DNA from: Chitinispirillales bacterium
GTDB taxonomy: Bacteria; Fibrobacterota; Chitinivibrionia; Chitinivibrionales; Chitinispirillaceae
NCBI GenBank assembly: GCA_031254105.1
Contig: JAIRVB010000020.1
Coordinates: 1 to 64,000 of the forward strand
Reading direction: 5' to 3'
Length of the DNA: 64,000 bases
How positions within the stretch are numbered: the first letter of the stretch is position 1; each line of letters opens with the position of its first letter. This document shows positions 17,804-26,223 of this stretch, piece by piece. Under the pieces are notes generated by a model that saw only the letters and a program-made list of their open reading frames with translations, was not told the origin of the DNA and ran no database searches. Both the position numbers and the translations under genes were made by a program.

Positions 17804-18649
17804 TCAACAGTAAAAGCTTCCGCACCACCACTCATTCTCAGTCTTACTGCCCGTAAGCTTAAACCCAAACTTTTGGGCTTCTGCTGTCACGTCATTCTTT
17901 TCATCAGCCAGAATTCCTGACCAGATAAGAAGACCGCCCTTTTTCACCAGCGGCTTGATTTGTCCGAGCAGAGGCACGGATTCACTGTAGAGCATATTCA
18001 TAATAACCGTATCAAACGCTGCGGATGAATTTAACGAGTCTAACGTTCCGATTAGAAAATTTACATTTGAGCCGACGGCCGGAGGATTATCCCGCAGATT
18101 TTCCGCTAAATTTTCCAGACAGCAGCTGTCAATTTCAACACCAAGGGCAAGCGCCGCTCCGGCTAAGTTTGCGGTAAAACAGAGAACTCCGGAACCTGTT
18201 CCTATGTCAATAACTGTTTTGTTTGAAATTTCATTTTTACGCGCAATGATCTCTTGAGCCGCAAGCCGTGTCGTTTCATGATGCCCGGTACCAAAAGCCA
18301 TCTTCGGTTCGATTTTTATCCATGCCCTGCGCCCCTCTTGCGGCGGCTCAAGCCATGTGGGAGAGACCCATACGCCTTGGGCGATTTGAGCGGGTTCCAT
18401 TGTCTCTTTCCACTTTGCGTTCCAGTCCTGATTCTGTACAAATTCAATTTTTGTTTTTTCAGACAGTGATAAAAGGTTTGCGAAGGATTCCGCCGCGGTT
18501 TCCGCGTCGTCCTGATTTTCAAAATAGAAAACAAGTTTTATATCGGAACCATTTTGCTCCTCAACGCATCCGCCCATATTATGGCAGCAGCCTATGGCAG
18601 TTGCTATTTCTTGTTGATCTTCGGTGATTACGCAAGTCAAACTGTACAT
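17804..18649 (-). CDS. prmA: Ribosomal protein L11 methyltransferase
   Basis: PrmA methylates lysines and the N-terminus of ribosomal protein L11 using S-adenosylmethionine. The 281-residue protein has an N-terminal alpha/beta substrate-recognition domain, the linker motif KMAFGTGHHETTRLA, and the SAM-binding motif VIDIGTGSGVLCFTA followed by GVEID. The usual catalytic-face motif NxL appears as MNMLYSESVP. Length is slightly short but complete. It is convergent with the lipoprotein gene (seven bases between stops). Confidence 0.88.
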   Translation of the reverse strand: MYSLTCVITEDQQEIATAIGCCHNMGGCVEEQNGSDIKLVFYFENQDDAETAAESFANLLSLSEKTKIEFVQNQDWNAKWKETMEPAQIAQGVWVSPTWLEPPQEGRRAWIKIEPKMAFGTGHHETTRLAAQEIIARKNEISNKTVIDIGTGSGVLCFTANLAGAALALGVEIDSCCLENLAENLRDNPPAVGSNVNFLIGTLDSLNSSAAFDTVIMNMLYSESVPLLGQIKPLVKKGGLLIWSGILADEKNDVTAEAQKFGFKLTGSKTENEWWCGSFYC

Positions 18650-18672
18650 GTTACAAATACCTGGGATATATT

Positions 18673-18972
18673 CTATTCATAATGCGTCCACATTCTAATA
18701 ATTTTCACAATACCATTATAAAGTTCGCCGTTTTCATCTTTTAAGTTCTCATCATTAGGCAGAACATCATATACAACGCGGTGCTGCCTGTTAATCCTGC
18801 GTGAAAAGGAGCCTTTAAGGTCACCTTGCAGTTTTTCATAGGGCGGCGGGTTTTGATATGGATTTTTCTTGATGACAGACAACAACCGGACAGCGGTTTT
18901 ATCTAGTCCGGCAAGCTCTAACAAACGGGCGTCTTTTTCAGCATGACGGGTGTATTTTAATCTATATCCCAT
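18673..18972 (-). CDS. yoeB: Txe/YoeB family mRNA endoribonuclease toxin
   Basis: YoeB toxins cut mRNA at the ribosome when freed from the antitoxin. The 99-residue protein has the family signature PPPYEKLQGDLKGSFSRRIN, HRVVYDVL and the C-terminal MWTHYE, so the Glu, Arg and His used in catalysis are all present. It is somewhat longer than usual because of an insert (NDENLKDENGELYNG) before the last strand. It overlaps the antitoxin gene by 16 bases in the usual antitoxin-first order. Confidence 0.9.
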   Translation of the reverse strand: MGYRLKYTRHAEKDARLLELAGLDKTAVRLLSVIKKNPYQNPPPYEKLQGDLKGSFSRRINRQHRVVYDVLPNDENLKDENGELYNGIVKIIRMWTHYE

Positions 18973-19208
18973 CCCACACTATCAAGACAGTCGCTAAGAG
19001 GCGCAGCCTTGCCCTCACTGATAGATTTTTTCATTCCAGGAATAGATTGCAGATAAAGCGTCTCAATCAGTCCGTTCCATTCATCCTGATTAACTAAAAT
19101 CGCCGCTCCGTCATCAGTGGAAATAGATACCGAATTGCCGTATTTTATTACATTATCAATAATTCCGTTAAAGTCCTTTTTCGCGGCATTAGACGTTATA
19201 TGCTTCAT
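18957..19208 (-). CDS. yefM: YefM/Phd family antitoxin
   Basis: The 83-residue antitoxin starts at the ATG at 19208, which has a perfect AGGAGG six bases upstream; a longer frame to 19250 lacks such support. The N-terminus (MKHITSNAAKKDFNGIIDNV) and the SVSISTDDGAAILVNQDEWN segment match the Phd/YefM DNA-binding fold. The C-terminal part would wrap the toxin. It should repress its own promoter together with YoeB. The promoter lies in 19209-19260. Confidence 0.88.
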   Translation of the reverse strand: MKHITSNAAKKDFNGIIDNVIKYGNSVSISTDDGAAILVNQDEWNGLIETLYLQSIPGMKKSISEGKAAPLSDCLDSVGWDID

Positions 19209-19392
19209 AGATATCCTCCTAATAAATACCAGAAACCATCCTGTAAGCATTACGTTTCTGCTATTAATATAATTAATGCAAAGTTTATGCTTAATATCAG
19301 CGGATAGCCAAACGAGAACGCCGCTTTTTACCGCACAAATACCTGCCGCCTTATCTGCATGTTTTTATAGTATGACTTTTGGCTGGCGGGTT

Positions 19393-20676
19393 TTAACCCT
19401 GCACAGCCTTCGACCGCTTAATCGCGCAAAACTCCCCGCACATGCTGCACAGAGCCTTATCGGCGGGAGGCAGCGAATCGCGGTACTGGCGCGCTTTTTC
19501 AGGATCAACGCACAGAGAGATCATCTTATCCCAGTCAAGAGCGATTTTCGCGCGCGAGAGCTCATGGTCTTTTTCAATAGCGCCCTTCTTCCCGCGCGAA
19601 ATATCCGCCGCGTGAGCGGCGATGCGTGAAGCGATCACACCTTCGCGTACATCCTCGAGTGACGGCAGACGCAAATGTTCGGCAGGTGTAACGTAGCATA
19701 AAAAGTCGGCTCCCGCCATTCCCGCCACAGCTCCGCCGATAGCCGCGGTTATGTGGTCGTATCCCGGTGAAATATCCGTAACAAGAGGCCCAAGCACATA
19801 AAACGGAGCGTTGTTGCATAAAGTCTTTTGAATCTGAATGTTAGCGGCAACCTGATGCAGAGGCACATGTCCGGGGCCTTCCACAAATACTCCTACATTA
19901 CGTTTTCTTGCTCTCTTAACAAGATCACCCAGAATAATAAGTTCCTCAATCTGAACTCTGTCTGTAGCGTCATACAGCGCGCCCGGCCTGAATCCATCCC
20001 CTAAGGACACCGCGACATCATACTCCGCGCATATATCAAGAAGACGGTCATACTGCTCATAGAGCGGATTTTCTTTATCATTATGATGAATCCATTCCAT
20101 AATGATTGTGCCGCCGCGGCTTGTAGCTCCGGCCAAACGTCCAACCTCTTTAAACCGCGCCACAGACTGCTTGTTGACCCCGCAGTGAAGCGTGAGAAAA
20201 TCTACCCCCTGGCGGCAGTGCCGCTCAATAACATCAAACATATCATCAGCTGTAAGGTCAAGCACTGATTTCTGATTCTGACGCGCGATAACAGCCATTT
20301 CATAGAGAGGTACGGTTCCGACAACCACGGGACACCTCTCTAAAAGCGCCGTTCTTATACCCGCCAGGTCGCCCGCGGTCGAAAGATCCATAATAGCGTG
20401 ACAGCCATGCTTTACCGAAACCTCCATCTTTTTCAGCTCTTCATTCAAATCGCTCATTGACGATGAGGTGCCTATGTTGGCATTAATCTTGATGTAAGTA
20501 TTGCTTCCGATAGGGAGCGCCTCAATGTTTCTGAGCTTATTTTTTATAAGGACTATGGTTCCATCCGCCATTGCCTCGCAAATCTGCTCAGGGGTGAGCC
20601 CTTCCTTTGCGGCCGCGCGTTTCATTTCATCAGTGGTTATGCCGGCTTTAGCCTGTTCAACCCGTGTCATATTCAT
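19393..20676 (-). CDS. thiC: Phosphomethylpyrimidine synthase ThiC
   Basis: ThiC is a radical SAM enzyme that converts aminoimidazole ribotide to the HMP-P pyrimidine of thiamine. The protein has MTRVEQAKAGITTDEMKRAA at the N-terminus, the conserved HCGVNKQSVARF, EGPGHVPLHQV, GPLVTDISPGYDHITAAIGG segments and the C-terminal cluster motif CSMCGEFC. I start at the ATG at 20676 (or 20670); the open frame runs to 20847 but that extension is hydrophobic and unlike ThiC. This is the short, N-terminally reduced form. I could not find a TPP riboswitch upstream. No other thiamine genes are in the window. Confidence 0.93.
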   Translation of the reverse strand: MNMTRVEQAKAGITTDEMKRAAAKEGLTPEQICEAMADGTIVLIKNKLRNIEALPIGSNTYIKINANIGTSSSMSDLNEELKKMEVSVKHGCHAIMDLSTAGDLAGIRTALLERCPVVVGTVPLYEMAVIARQNQKSVLDLTADDMFDVIERHCRQGVDFLTLHCGVNKQSVARFKEVGRLAGATSRGGTIIMEWIHHNDKENPLYEQYDRLLDICAEYDVAVSLGDGFRPGALYDATDRVQIEELIILGDLVKRARKRNVGVFVEGPGHVPLHQVAANIQIQKTLCNNAPFYVLGPLVTDISPGYDHITAAIGGAVAGMAGADFLCYVTPAEHLRLPSLEDVREGVIASRIAAHAADISRGKKGAIEKDHELSRAKIALDWDKMISLCVDPEKARQYRDSLPPADKALCSMCGEFCAIKRSKAVQG

Positions 20677-20710
20677 ATTAGAGGGCGCTCCGTTGTTTGA
20701 AAAATAGTTA

Positions 20711-20900
20711 TCAGTTTCTGGTTGCCAGTTCCTGGTTAAGAGACCAATTAAGTTAAAGGAAACAAAGTATGTTGCGTAAATCGTAAACAGCTCTTTATCT
20801 AACTTGAGATTAAGCAGTAAAAGAAAATAATAGCTGACAGCGGTCAATTCCGAAGTTTTTTCCGAAAACTGGTAACTGGAAACCGGCGGCTGACAACTGG
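20711..20900. repeat. Two opposed 7-nt-period repeat tracts upstream of thiC
   Basis: 20866-20900 reads as heptamers AAACTGG, TAACTGG, AAACCGG, CGGCTGA, CAACTGG. 20711-20738 reads as TCAGTTT, CTGGTTG, CCAGTTC, CTGGTTA, which is the inverse orientation of the same unit. The two tracts flank about 130 bp between thiC and the dksA-like gene. Confidence 0.7.
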
Positions 20901-20966
20901 TTTTAATTGTATCCCAAGAAGGTCATTATCTATATTTATTTTTTACCGGAAATCGTGGAGGAGAAA

Positions 20967-21368
20967 GTGAACAAGAAACTTACTAAAAAGCAGCTGCAAT
21001 ATTTTAAGGATAAGCTCCTTGCTGAGAAGCAAAAGGCATTGGAAGAGATGGGGGAGTTGCAGCAAAACAACCTTAAACAGTCTATATCAGATTCGGCGGG
21101 GGAGAATTCCCGCTATAGCTATCATCTGGGCGATGTCGCTTCACTCTCCTACGGGCGCGAGTTTTCGATGGGACTGGCCGAGCGGCAGCAGAAATATCTT
21201 GAGCAGATAGATGACGCTCTCAGAAGAGTAGAAGACGGCACCTACGGTATCTGCAAAGTGACAGGAGACGCCATTGACGTTGAACGCCTCGAAGAGGTTC
21301 CTGTAGCCAAGTATTCCGTAAAAGGCAAAGAGATCCTCGAACGCCGCAAGCGTCAGCAAGGGCTTTAA
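20967..21368 (+). CDS. DksA/TraR-type RNA polymerase-binding protein
   Basis: About 133 residues. An N-terminal coiled coil (LTKKQLQYFKDKLLAEKQKA, ending around GELQQNNLKQS), a central segment ending LRRVEDGTYGICKVTG, and a C-terminal helix match the TraR/DksA family that modulates RNA polymerase during the stringent response. Only one cysteine remains of the four that bind zinc in classical DksA, as in several non-proteobacterial members. I start at the GTG at 20967, directly behind GGAGGAG; the open frame to 20907 begins with an unrelated hydrophobic stretch. A terminator for this gene lies at 21436-21462. Confidence 0.82.
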   Translation: MNKKLTKKQLQYFKDKLLAEKQKALEEMGELQQNNLKQSISDSAGENSRYSYHLGDVASLSYGREFSMGLAERQQKYLEQIDDALRRVEDGTYGICKVTGDAIDVERLEEVPVAKYSVKGKEILERRKRQQGL

Positions 21369-21405
21369 GCCAAGCGGATTAAAAATCACAAATTGCAAAG
21401 GTTTT

Positions 21406-23112
21406 GTGAGAAGCGGTAAAAGAAAAAAAGATAAGACGGCCGGTTTTTTTCCGGCCTTTTTTCTGTTCATGTTATTTGTACATTGTACATTATACACTGT
21501 ACACTGCCAGGAGCTTCTCCTGAACGCGGAAGGCAAACTTCTGAGCCCGCCCCCAAAATCCGCTCCTTACGCAAAAGCTTTGGCTTCAGCGCATATGGCG
21601 CAGGATTCACCTCAAAATACTATCCGCCGTATGCTTGATTCTTTGGGTTATCACGAGCAGGCCTGGGTTGAATCCGGTGATACTTTGCGGGTGGTTCCCG
21701 GCCCGCGTTTTTATATTACGGAAATTGAAATCGAGGGCGGGCCTCAACGCCTTGATATCCCTGAATCCATTTTTATGCCCTCTCTCTCATTTTACAATGC
21801 CGGTGTTATAAGAGAGACTATGCGGGGCCTCTCAAGATTCTTTTCTGAAAACGGATATCCTTATAACAAGATCGCTGTGTCAGTTGATATTCGCGATTCC
21901 GCCGCGCTTGGTCTGCGTTTTATTGTAGATACGGATGAAAGGGTTTGCAATGGAGCTGCCGTAATAAAAGGGGTTAAAAAGCGGCCCCAAAAATATTTGA
22001 AAGATGTGCGCCTGTTTGAGGGAGAGCCTTACAGCGGGGTTGACGCGGATGAAACGCTCAGGCGGCTCTCCATGCGGCCGTATGTGCGGTATGCGAGTAT
22101 AGGGTCTCCGGTAGTTATCGAGGATGCGCCGCTGTGTCATGATTCAATGAGGCAGGCTGTAAGCCAGATCACAATCGTTGAAAAAACAGGTCTTGATATG
22201 GAGGGAGTTTTAGGCTATGAATCCTCCGCGCAGGGTAAACAGAGCGGTCTCAGCGGCAGGCTTGATCTCTCATTTTTGAATCTGCTGGGTTTTGGTGAAA
22301 GCGCGACTGTCGGTTATATGGGAACAAACTCTCTTCAGCGGCTGAGGATGTCCGTTTCGAGGCCGTGGGTGTTTGGACTGCCCCTTGAAATGGGTGGAGG
22401 TTTTGAGCTTGAGATTGAGGATGAAGGATACGGTTTTTTGTGCGGTGAGTTTTGGACAACCATGGAGATAAACGGACGTTGGAAAGCGGGAATCGCTCTG
22501 AGAGGTTCGGAGACGGTTCCGCCTGACTCCATTGAACCGGCTTATAAATTTTACGGTACCGATCTTTTTCTCACCCTCATATCTCAACCGTGGCAAAGGG
22601 GAAAGACCGTAAAAGAGCTTTCGATGAAAACCGGAAGCGGTCTTGCCAACAGAGAAAAAACCGTTACCCGCGGCAAAATGGAGTTTGCCGCGGGGATACA
22701 TCAGCCCATTTTTACCAGATACGCTCTGGCAGGGCGGATCAGCGGCAAAACACTGTTTACTGACGAAAATTATTTATCGCCTTCTGAAACTTACAGGATA
22801 GGCGGGCATAACTCTCTGAGAGGGTATTCTGAGGAGGAGTTCGCGTTTCGCTCGGTGCTGTTTTCGCAAGCGGAAGCGCTTCTCTATTTTGATCAGAGCT
22901 CATCAATATTTATTTTCTTTGACAGCGGCATTGGCTTTGATCAGCCGGGTAAGCTTTTGTTTGCGGAAGGGCAAAAGATGTTTGGCTACGGCGCGGGTCT
23001 GCGCTTCCCATCCCGTCTCGGAACCGTCTCCCTTGAATGGGGGAGAAACCTTGATGACGGCAGTAAAGGACTCGGGCGGATACATGTTGGAATAAAAACA
23101 GGACTGTTGTAA
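21406..23112 (+). CDS. Omp85 family outer-membrane protein (TamA/BamA-like)
   Basis: The 568 residues contain POTRA-like segments (ITEIEIEGGPQRLDIPESIF; VCNGAAVIKGVKK) and a C-terminal barrel with the diagnostic YRIGGHNSLRGYSEEEFAFR motif. Omp85 proteins insert or translocate outer-membrane and secreted proteins. The GTG at 21406 gives a good signal peptide (basic start, then AGFFPAFFLFMLFVHCTLYT); a later ATG at 21469 would give a poor one. The DNA for that signal is the terminator of the previous gene plus a heptamer repeat, which is unusual. The last residue is Leu rather than the usual Phe. A TPR gene follows. Confidence 0.85.
   Translation: MRSGKRKKDKTAGFFPAFFLFMLFVHCTLYTVHCQELLLNAEGKLLSPPPKSAPYAKALASAHMAQDSPQNTIRRMLDSLGYHEQAWVESGDTLRVVPGPRFYITEIEIEGGPQRLDIPESIFMPSLSFYNAGVIRETMRGLSRFFSENGYPYNKIAVSVDIRDSAALGLRFIVDTDERVCNGAAVIKGVKKRPQKYLKDVRLFEGEPYSGVDADETLRRLSMRPYVRYASIGSPVVIEDAPLCHDSMRQAVSQITIVEKTGLDMEGVLGYESSAQGKQSGLSGRLDLSFLNLLGFGESATVGYMGTNSLQRLRMSVSRPWVFGLPLEMGGGFELEIEDEGYGFLCGEFWTTMEINGRWKAGIALRGSETVPPDSIEPAYKFYGTDLFLTLISQPWQRGKTVKELSMKTGSGLANREKTVTRGKMEFAAGIHQPIFTRYALAGRISGKTLFTDENYLSPSETYRIGGHNSLRGYSEEEFAFRSVLFSQAEALLYFDQSSSIFIFFDSGIGFDQPGKLLFAEGQKMFGYGAGLRFPSRLGTVSLEWGRNLDDGSKGLGRIHVGIKTGLL
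21436..21462 (+). terminator. Intrinsic terminator lying inside the next gene's signal-peptide codons
   Basis: GGCCGG (21438-21443), a T-rich loop and CCGGCC (21451-21456) followed by six T form a classical terminator for the dksA-like gene. In the Omp85 frame the same bases encode residues 11-19 (TAGFFPAFF). Confidence 0.75.
21476..21510 (+). repeat. Heptanucleotide repeat tract inside the Omp85 signal peptide
   Basis: TTGTACA, TTGTACA, TTATACA, CTGTACA, CTGCCAG follow one another without a break. In the Omp85 frame they encode the end of the hydrophobic core, FVHCTLYTVHC. Confidence 0.85.
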
Positions 23113-23133
23113 GGGCGGCAGCCTGCCGTCCGC
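23113..23133 (+). repeat. Short GC-rich hairpin repeat
   Basis: GGGCGGCA and TGCCGTCC pair across a three-base loop directly after the Omp85 stop codon. It has the form of the dispersed hairpins at 36407-36611, 38629 and 42103. Confidence 0.6.
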
Positions 23134-23239
23134 ATACTGGATAACGAAGACGATGAAAAAATATATCACATTACCCGCCCCAAAAAATTCCACTCTTAAA
23201 GAGAGGCGCCCGAATCCTTTTTCTGACGGAGTGGTTTAT

Positions 23240-24958
23240 ATGGCTTCTAACAAAGTAACATCATTAGTTATTCACTATTCACTATTAGCTATTACTTGCC
23301 TTTGCCTTTCTCCTGTCATTTTCTCCCAACCGTTTGCGGAATGCGCAGACACATCACACTGGTTGCGATCCGGTTCCCACCGTAAAGAAATTCTCAAACA
23401 GTTCAACGCCCCGAATATAACGGAAGAGTGCTTCTGTTCAATGGTCTCGCAATTAAATTCATTTGACCCTAAACTGCTTGAAGATTCTACCGCCGCGGTT
23501 TTTGCTTCGCGTTCAGTCAAGGGACGTTTTTCCCCGGCGCTTTTCCTTTGCCTTTCCCGTAATGACTCTCTTGTAAACAACAAAAAAATCTGGAGCGCGG
23601 CCGCTCAGGCATGGGCCGACGCAAGCGTTATACCTGTGTACGGAGTCCTCGCCTCATACTCAGAGGGCGGCAGAATGCCGGCCGCCGACTCCCTGTACCG
23701 CGCGTTGGACGCTGTCGGCATGCTGGATGTTCATGATAACCTGCGCTGGGCGCGTATAAAGAGTCTTTTGGGAGATTACCGTGGGGCCGCGTCTCTGTAC
23801 TGTAAAGTAATTGCCGCGGACAGGCGTATGTTATATCCTGCTATGGGCCAGATGGGTCAGCTCTTTATAGATACCGATTCCCGCGAACTGTTAACTGCGC
23901 TTGAGGAGTTCAGAACATGCGCTCTTGGTCTTGAGTCGGGCGACACCGCTTATTTCAGAAACTGGCTTGCGGACTTTTATAGCCGCGCCGCCATTTATGA
24001 TAAAGAGATAGAGATACTCGCGTCCCTTGATATCCCATCCTCACCTGTAAACAACAAACTTGCTGACATCGCGAGAACTCATTTTTCTAAACGCCGTTAC
24101 CGTCACGCCGCAAACAGCGCGGCGTTGGCGTTTGAGCGCTTGGAGAAAGGTCAGCCGCGCTCAAACGCAGCCTTTATCGCGCATCAATCCTACATGCGGC
24201 TTGGAATAAGAGATTCCGCGCTTGTCTGGTTAAAACGCGCTGAACTCACAGATAACGCGGCTAAAATTCAGGCGGCAGCTTTAAATCAGGAAACAGGGCA
24301 TTTGCAGGCAGCGCTTACGCTTATTGACTCATTATCACCTTCTTTGTCAAAAGATACGCTTATTATCAGACAATACCTTTTTTCAAAAGAAGTTGACAAA
24401 GCGCTTAATTACGCGTCCTCTGCGCTAACTTCCTGGCGGCAGCATCCAAGAGAAAAGGGGTTGTGGCGCGCAAGATGTTTTATTTTCAGCGGTCAACCGC
24501 TTGCCGCCGTTTCCGCTATGGATTCCGTCTCTTTCTCCGCCGCCTGGCATGGCAGCGCGCAGCTGCTTCGTTACAAGTATCAACTGCAAATGCTTGCGGA
24601 TGATAAGGCCGCTCTAAAGACATGGGCAGAGATTGAATACCTCATTTTTATTGAAGACCTGACAGCCGCTGTCCAAAAGCTCAAAGTCTACACCCCCGCG
24701 GGCGCGGCGGGGGAGATGATAGTTTTAAGGGTCGGACAACAGCTTGTCAATTCAGGCAGAACAACAGAAGCGTTCGAAACGCTGGATTTAGTTAAAAACA
24801 GTGAACTAACCTCTGAGTTTCTTTACTTCAAAGCAGAAGTATTATATTCAGCAAACCGCAAAGAAGAAGCCCGCGCGGCGGCAGGAAAGCTTCTTACCGA
24901 TTTTCCGGCGGATGTTTTTGCCCAGAAAGCAAGGATCCTGCTTTCGAGGATAGATTGA
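23240..24958 (+). CDS. Exported tetratricopeptide-repeat protein
   Basis: A TPR-type solenoid of about 572 residues with paired helices (RYRHAANSAALAFERLEKGQ; DSALVWLKRAELTDNAAKIQ; RTTEAFETLDLVKNSELTSE; NRKEEARAAAGKLLTDFPAD). I choose the ATG at 23240, which has GGAG eight bases upstream and opens a signal peptide (SLLAITCLCLSPVIFSQPFA); the frame is open to an ATG at 23153. It follows the Omp85 gene and may assist it in the periplasm, as TPR proteins do in Bam or gliding machineries; that is inference. Confidence 0.7.
   Translation: MASNKVTSLVIHYSLLAITCLCLSPVIFSQPFAECADTSHWLRSGSHRKEILKQFNAPNITEECFCSMVSQLNSFDPKLLEDSTAAVFASRSVKGRFSPALFLCLSRNDSLVNNKKIWSAAAQAWADASVIPVYGVLASYSEGGRMPAADSLYRALDAVGMLDVHDNLRWARIKSLLGDYRGAASLYCKVIAADRRMLYPAMGQMGQLFIDTDSRELLTALEEFRTCALGLESGDTAYFRNWLADFYSRAAIYDKEIEILASLDIPSSPVNNKLADIARTHFSKRRYRHAANSAALAFERLEKGQPRSNAAFIAHQSYMRLGIRDSALVWLKRAELTDNAAKIQAAALNQETGHLQAALTLIDSLSPSLSKDTLIIRQYLFSKEVDKALNYASSALTSWRQHPREKGLWRARCFIFSGQPLAAVSAMDSVSFSAAWHGSAQLLRYKYQLQMLADDKAALKTWAEIEYLIFIEDLTAAVQKLKVYTPAGAAGEMIVLRVGQQLVNSGRTTEAFETLDLVKNSELTSEFLYFKAEVLYSANRKEEARAAAGKLLTDFPADVFAQKARILLSRID
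23257..23298 (+). repeat. Heptanucleotide repeat tract inside the TPR-protein signal peptide
   Basis: AACATCA, TTAGTTA, TTCACTA, TTCACTA, TTAGCTA, TTACTTG run in register. In frame they encode TSLVIHYSLLAITC, the hydrophobic core of the signal peptide. Confidence 0.85.
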
Positions 24959-25067
24959 AACTGTTTTTGTAAATTTAACGCTCCAACCTGTTAAAACCTC
25001 TCCGCATTAATTATTTTCCTTCCATAACAAGTTTTGGCAATCTTAAACTCAAGTTTATGGAATTTAT

Positions 25068-26171
25068 ATGAACAATGACTATAAAAAATGGATTATCGAG
25101 GTAAAGCAAAAAATCCGCTCAACCCAAATAAAAGCGGCAATTGCCGTAAATTCTACTTTGATTGAGTTTTATTGGTATTTGGGGAAGATGATCACCGAAA
25201 AAGAAAATGTATGGGGCGGTAAACTTATTGAACAAGTTTCAAAAGACCTTAAAGAAGAGTTTCCTGATATGCAGGGCTTATCACGCAGAAATCTTTTCAA
25301 TACCCAAAAATTTTACCAATTTTATAGTAATTCAATAGTGCAACAACCTGTTGCACTAATTGGGCAACAGCTTGTTGACCAATTACAAACCATTGAAAAT
25401 AAACAAGATACAACTTATCCTCGAACCGAAGATAAAATAGTGCAACAACTTGTTGCCCAAATCCCCTGGGGACATAATATTCTCATTTTCACGAAATCAA
25501 AAGACATAAAAGAAGCGCTCTTCTACATCCAAAAAACAAAAGATAACAACTGGAGCCGGGATACGCTGGCATTGCAGATAAAATCAAATTTGTACAAAAG
25601 ACAAGGCAAAGCAATTACCAATTTTACCAACACCCTGCCCGCGCCCAACAGCGATCTTGCACTGCAAACCTTGAAAGATCCCTATATATTCGATTTTTTA
25701 CAGCTTGCCGAAGATTATAAAGAACGCGATATAGAAAACCAGCTTATACAACATATTATCCGGTTTTTGCTTGAGATGGGTAAGGGATTCGCGTTTGTCG
25801 GGAAACAGTATAATATCCAGCTTAACGAAAAAGAATATTTTATAGACCTGCTATTCTATCACATCCCGCTGCAATGCTACGTAGTCGTAGAATTAAAAAA
25901 TAAAGATTTTGAACCGGAATTTGCCGGAAAGCTCAATTTCTATCTCACGCTCATTGACAAAACGCTAAAGCGGGAGAATGAAAATCCAACAATCGGTATA
26001 TTACTGTGCCGCGGCAAAGATAATATGGAAGTGGAATATGCTTTACAGGATATACATAAGCCTATGGGCGTAAGCGAGTTTAAATTGGATGAAGCGCTGC
26101 CGGAGAATTTTAAGAGCAGTTTGCCTAGTATTGAGGAGTTGGAAGAGGAGTTGAAGAAGATTGAGAAATAG
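25068..26171 (+). CDS. DUF1016 (YhcG-type) PD-(D/E)XK nuclease-domain protein
   Basis: A 367-residue protein. The N-terminal DUF1016 helical domain (NSTLIEFYWYLGKMITEKE; FPDMQGLSRRNLFNTQKFYQ) is followed by a variable Gln/Val-rich linker and a PDDEXK nuclease domain (FAFVGKQYNIQLNEKEYFID, LLFYH, then VVVELKNKDFEPEFAGKLNF), with the Asp, Glu and Lys of the active site visible. Family members occur beside restriction and other defence genes, but their role is unclear. It ends 52 bp before the type V effector on the same strand, so it may be co-transcribed with it. The linker contains three palindromic GCAACA/TGTTGC insertions. Confidence 0.85.
   Translation: MNNDYKKWIIEVKQKIRSTQIKAAIAVNSTLIEFYWYLGKMITEKENVWGGKLIEQVSKDLKEEFPDMQGLSRRNLFNTQKFYQFYSNSIVQQPVALIGQQLVDQLQTIENKQDTTYPRTEDKIVQQLVAQIPWGHNILIFTKSKDIKEALFYIQKTKDNNWSRDTLALQIKSNLYKRQGKAITNFTNTLPAPNSDLALQTLKDPYIFDFLQLAEDYKERDIENQLIQHIIRFLLEMGKGFAFVGKQYNIQLNEKEYFIDLLFYHIPLQCYVVVELKNKDFEPEFAGKLNFYLTLIDKTLKRENENPTIGILLCRGKDNMEVEYALQDIHKPMGVSEFKLDEALPENFKSSLPSIEELEEELKKIEK
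25336..25456 (+). repeat. Three palindromic GCAACA-TGTTGC units within the DUF1016 gene
   Basis: TAGTGCAACA (25336-25345) pairs perfectly with TGTTGCACTA (25349-25358). CAACA/TGTTG at 25365-25377 and GCAACA/TGTTGC at 25442-25456 repeat the pattern. In frame they encode VQQPVA, GQQLVDQ and VQQLVAQ. Similar units lie between genes near 43952-43995. Confidence 0.75.
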
Positions 26172-26223
26172 CGGGGTGAGGTTTGGTAATAACAATTTTG
26201 GTAGTTTATCAAGGGAGAGAAAA

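Noticed and set aside
20677-20966. TPP riboswitch upstream of thiC
   Set aside because: The conserved CUGAGA and thi-box segments could not be found on the minus strand; the gap is mostly heptamer repeats.
20907-20966. Upstream extension of the dksA-like gene
   Set aside because: The extra 20 residues are hydrophobic and unlike the family; GTG 20967 sits directly behind GGAGGAG.
26161-26223. Longer effector start at TTG 26161
   Set aside because: It overlaps the DUF1016 gene, lacks a ribosome site, and the added residues do not look like a Cas12 N-terminus; ATG 26224 has AAGGGAGAG.
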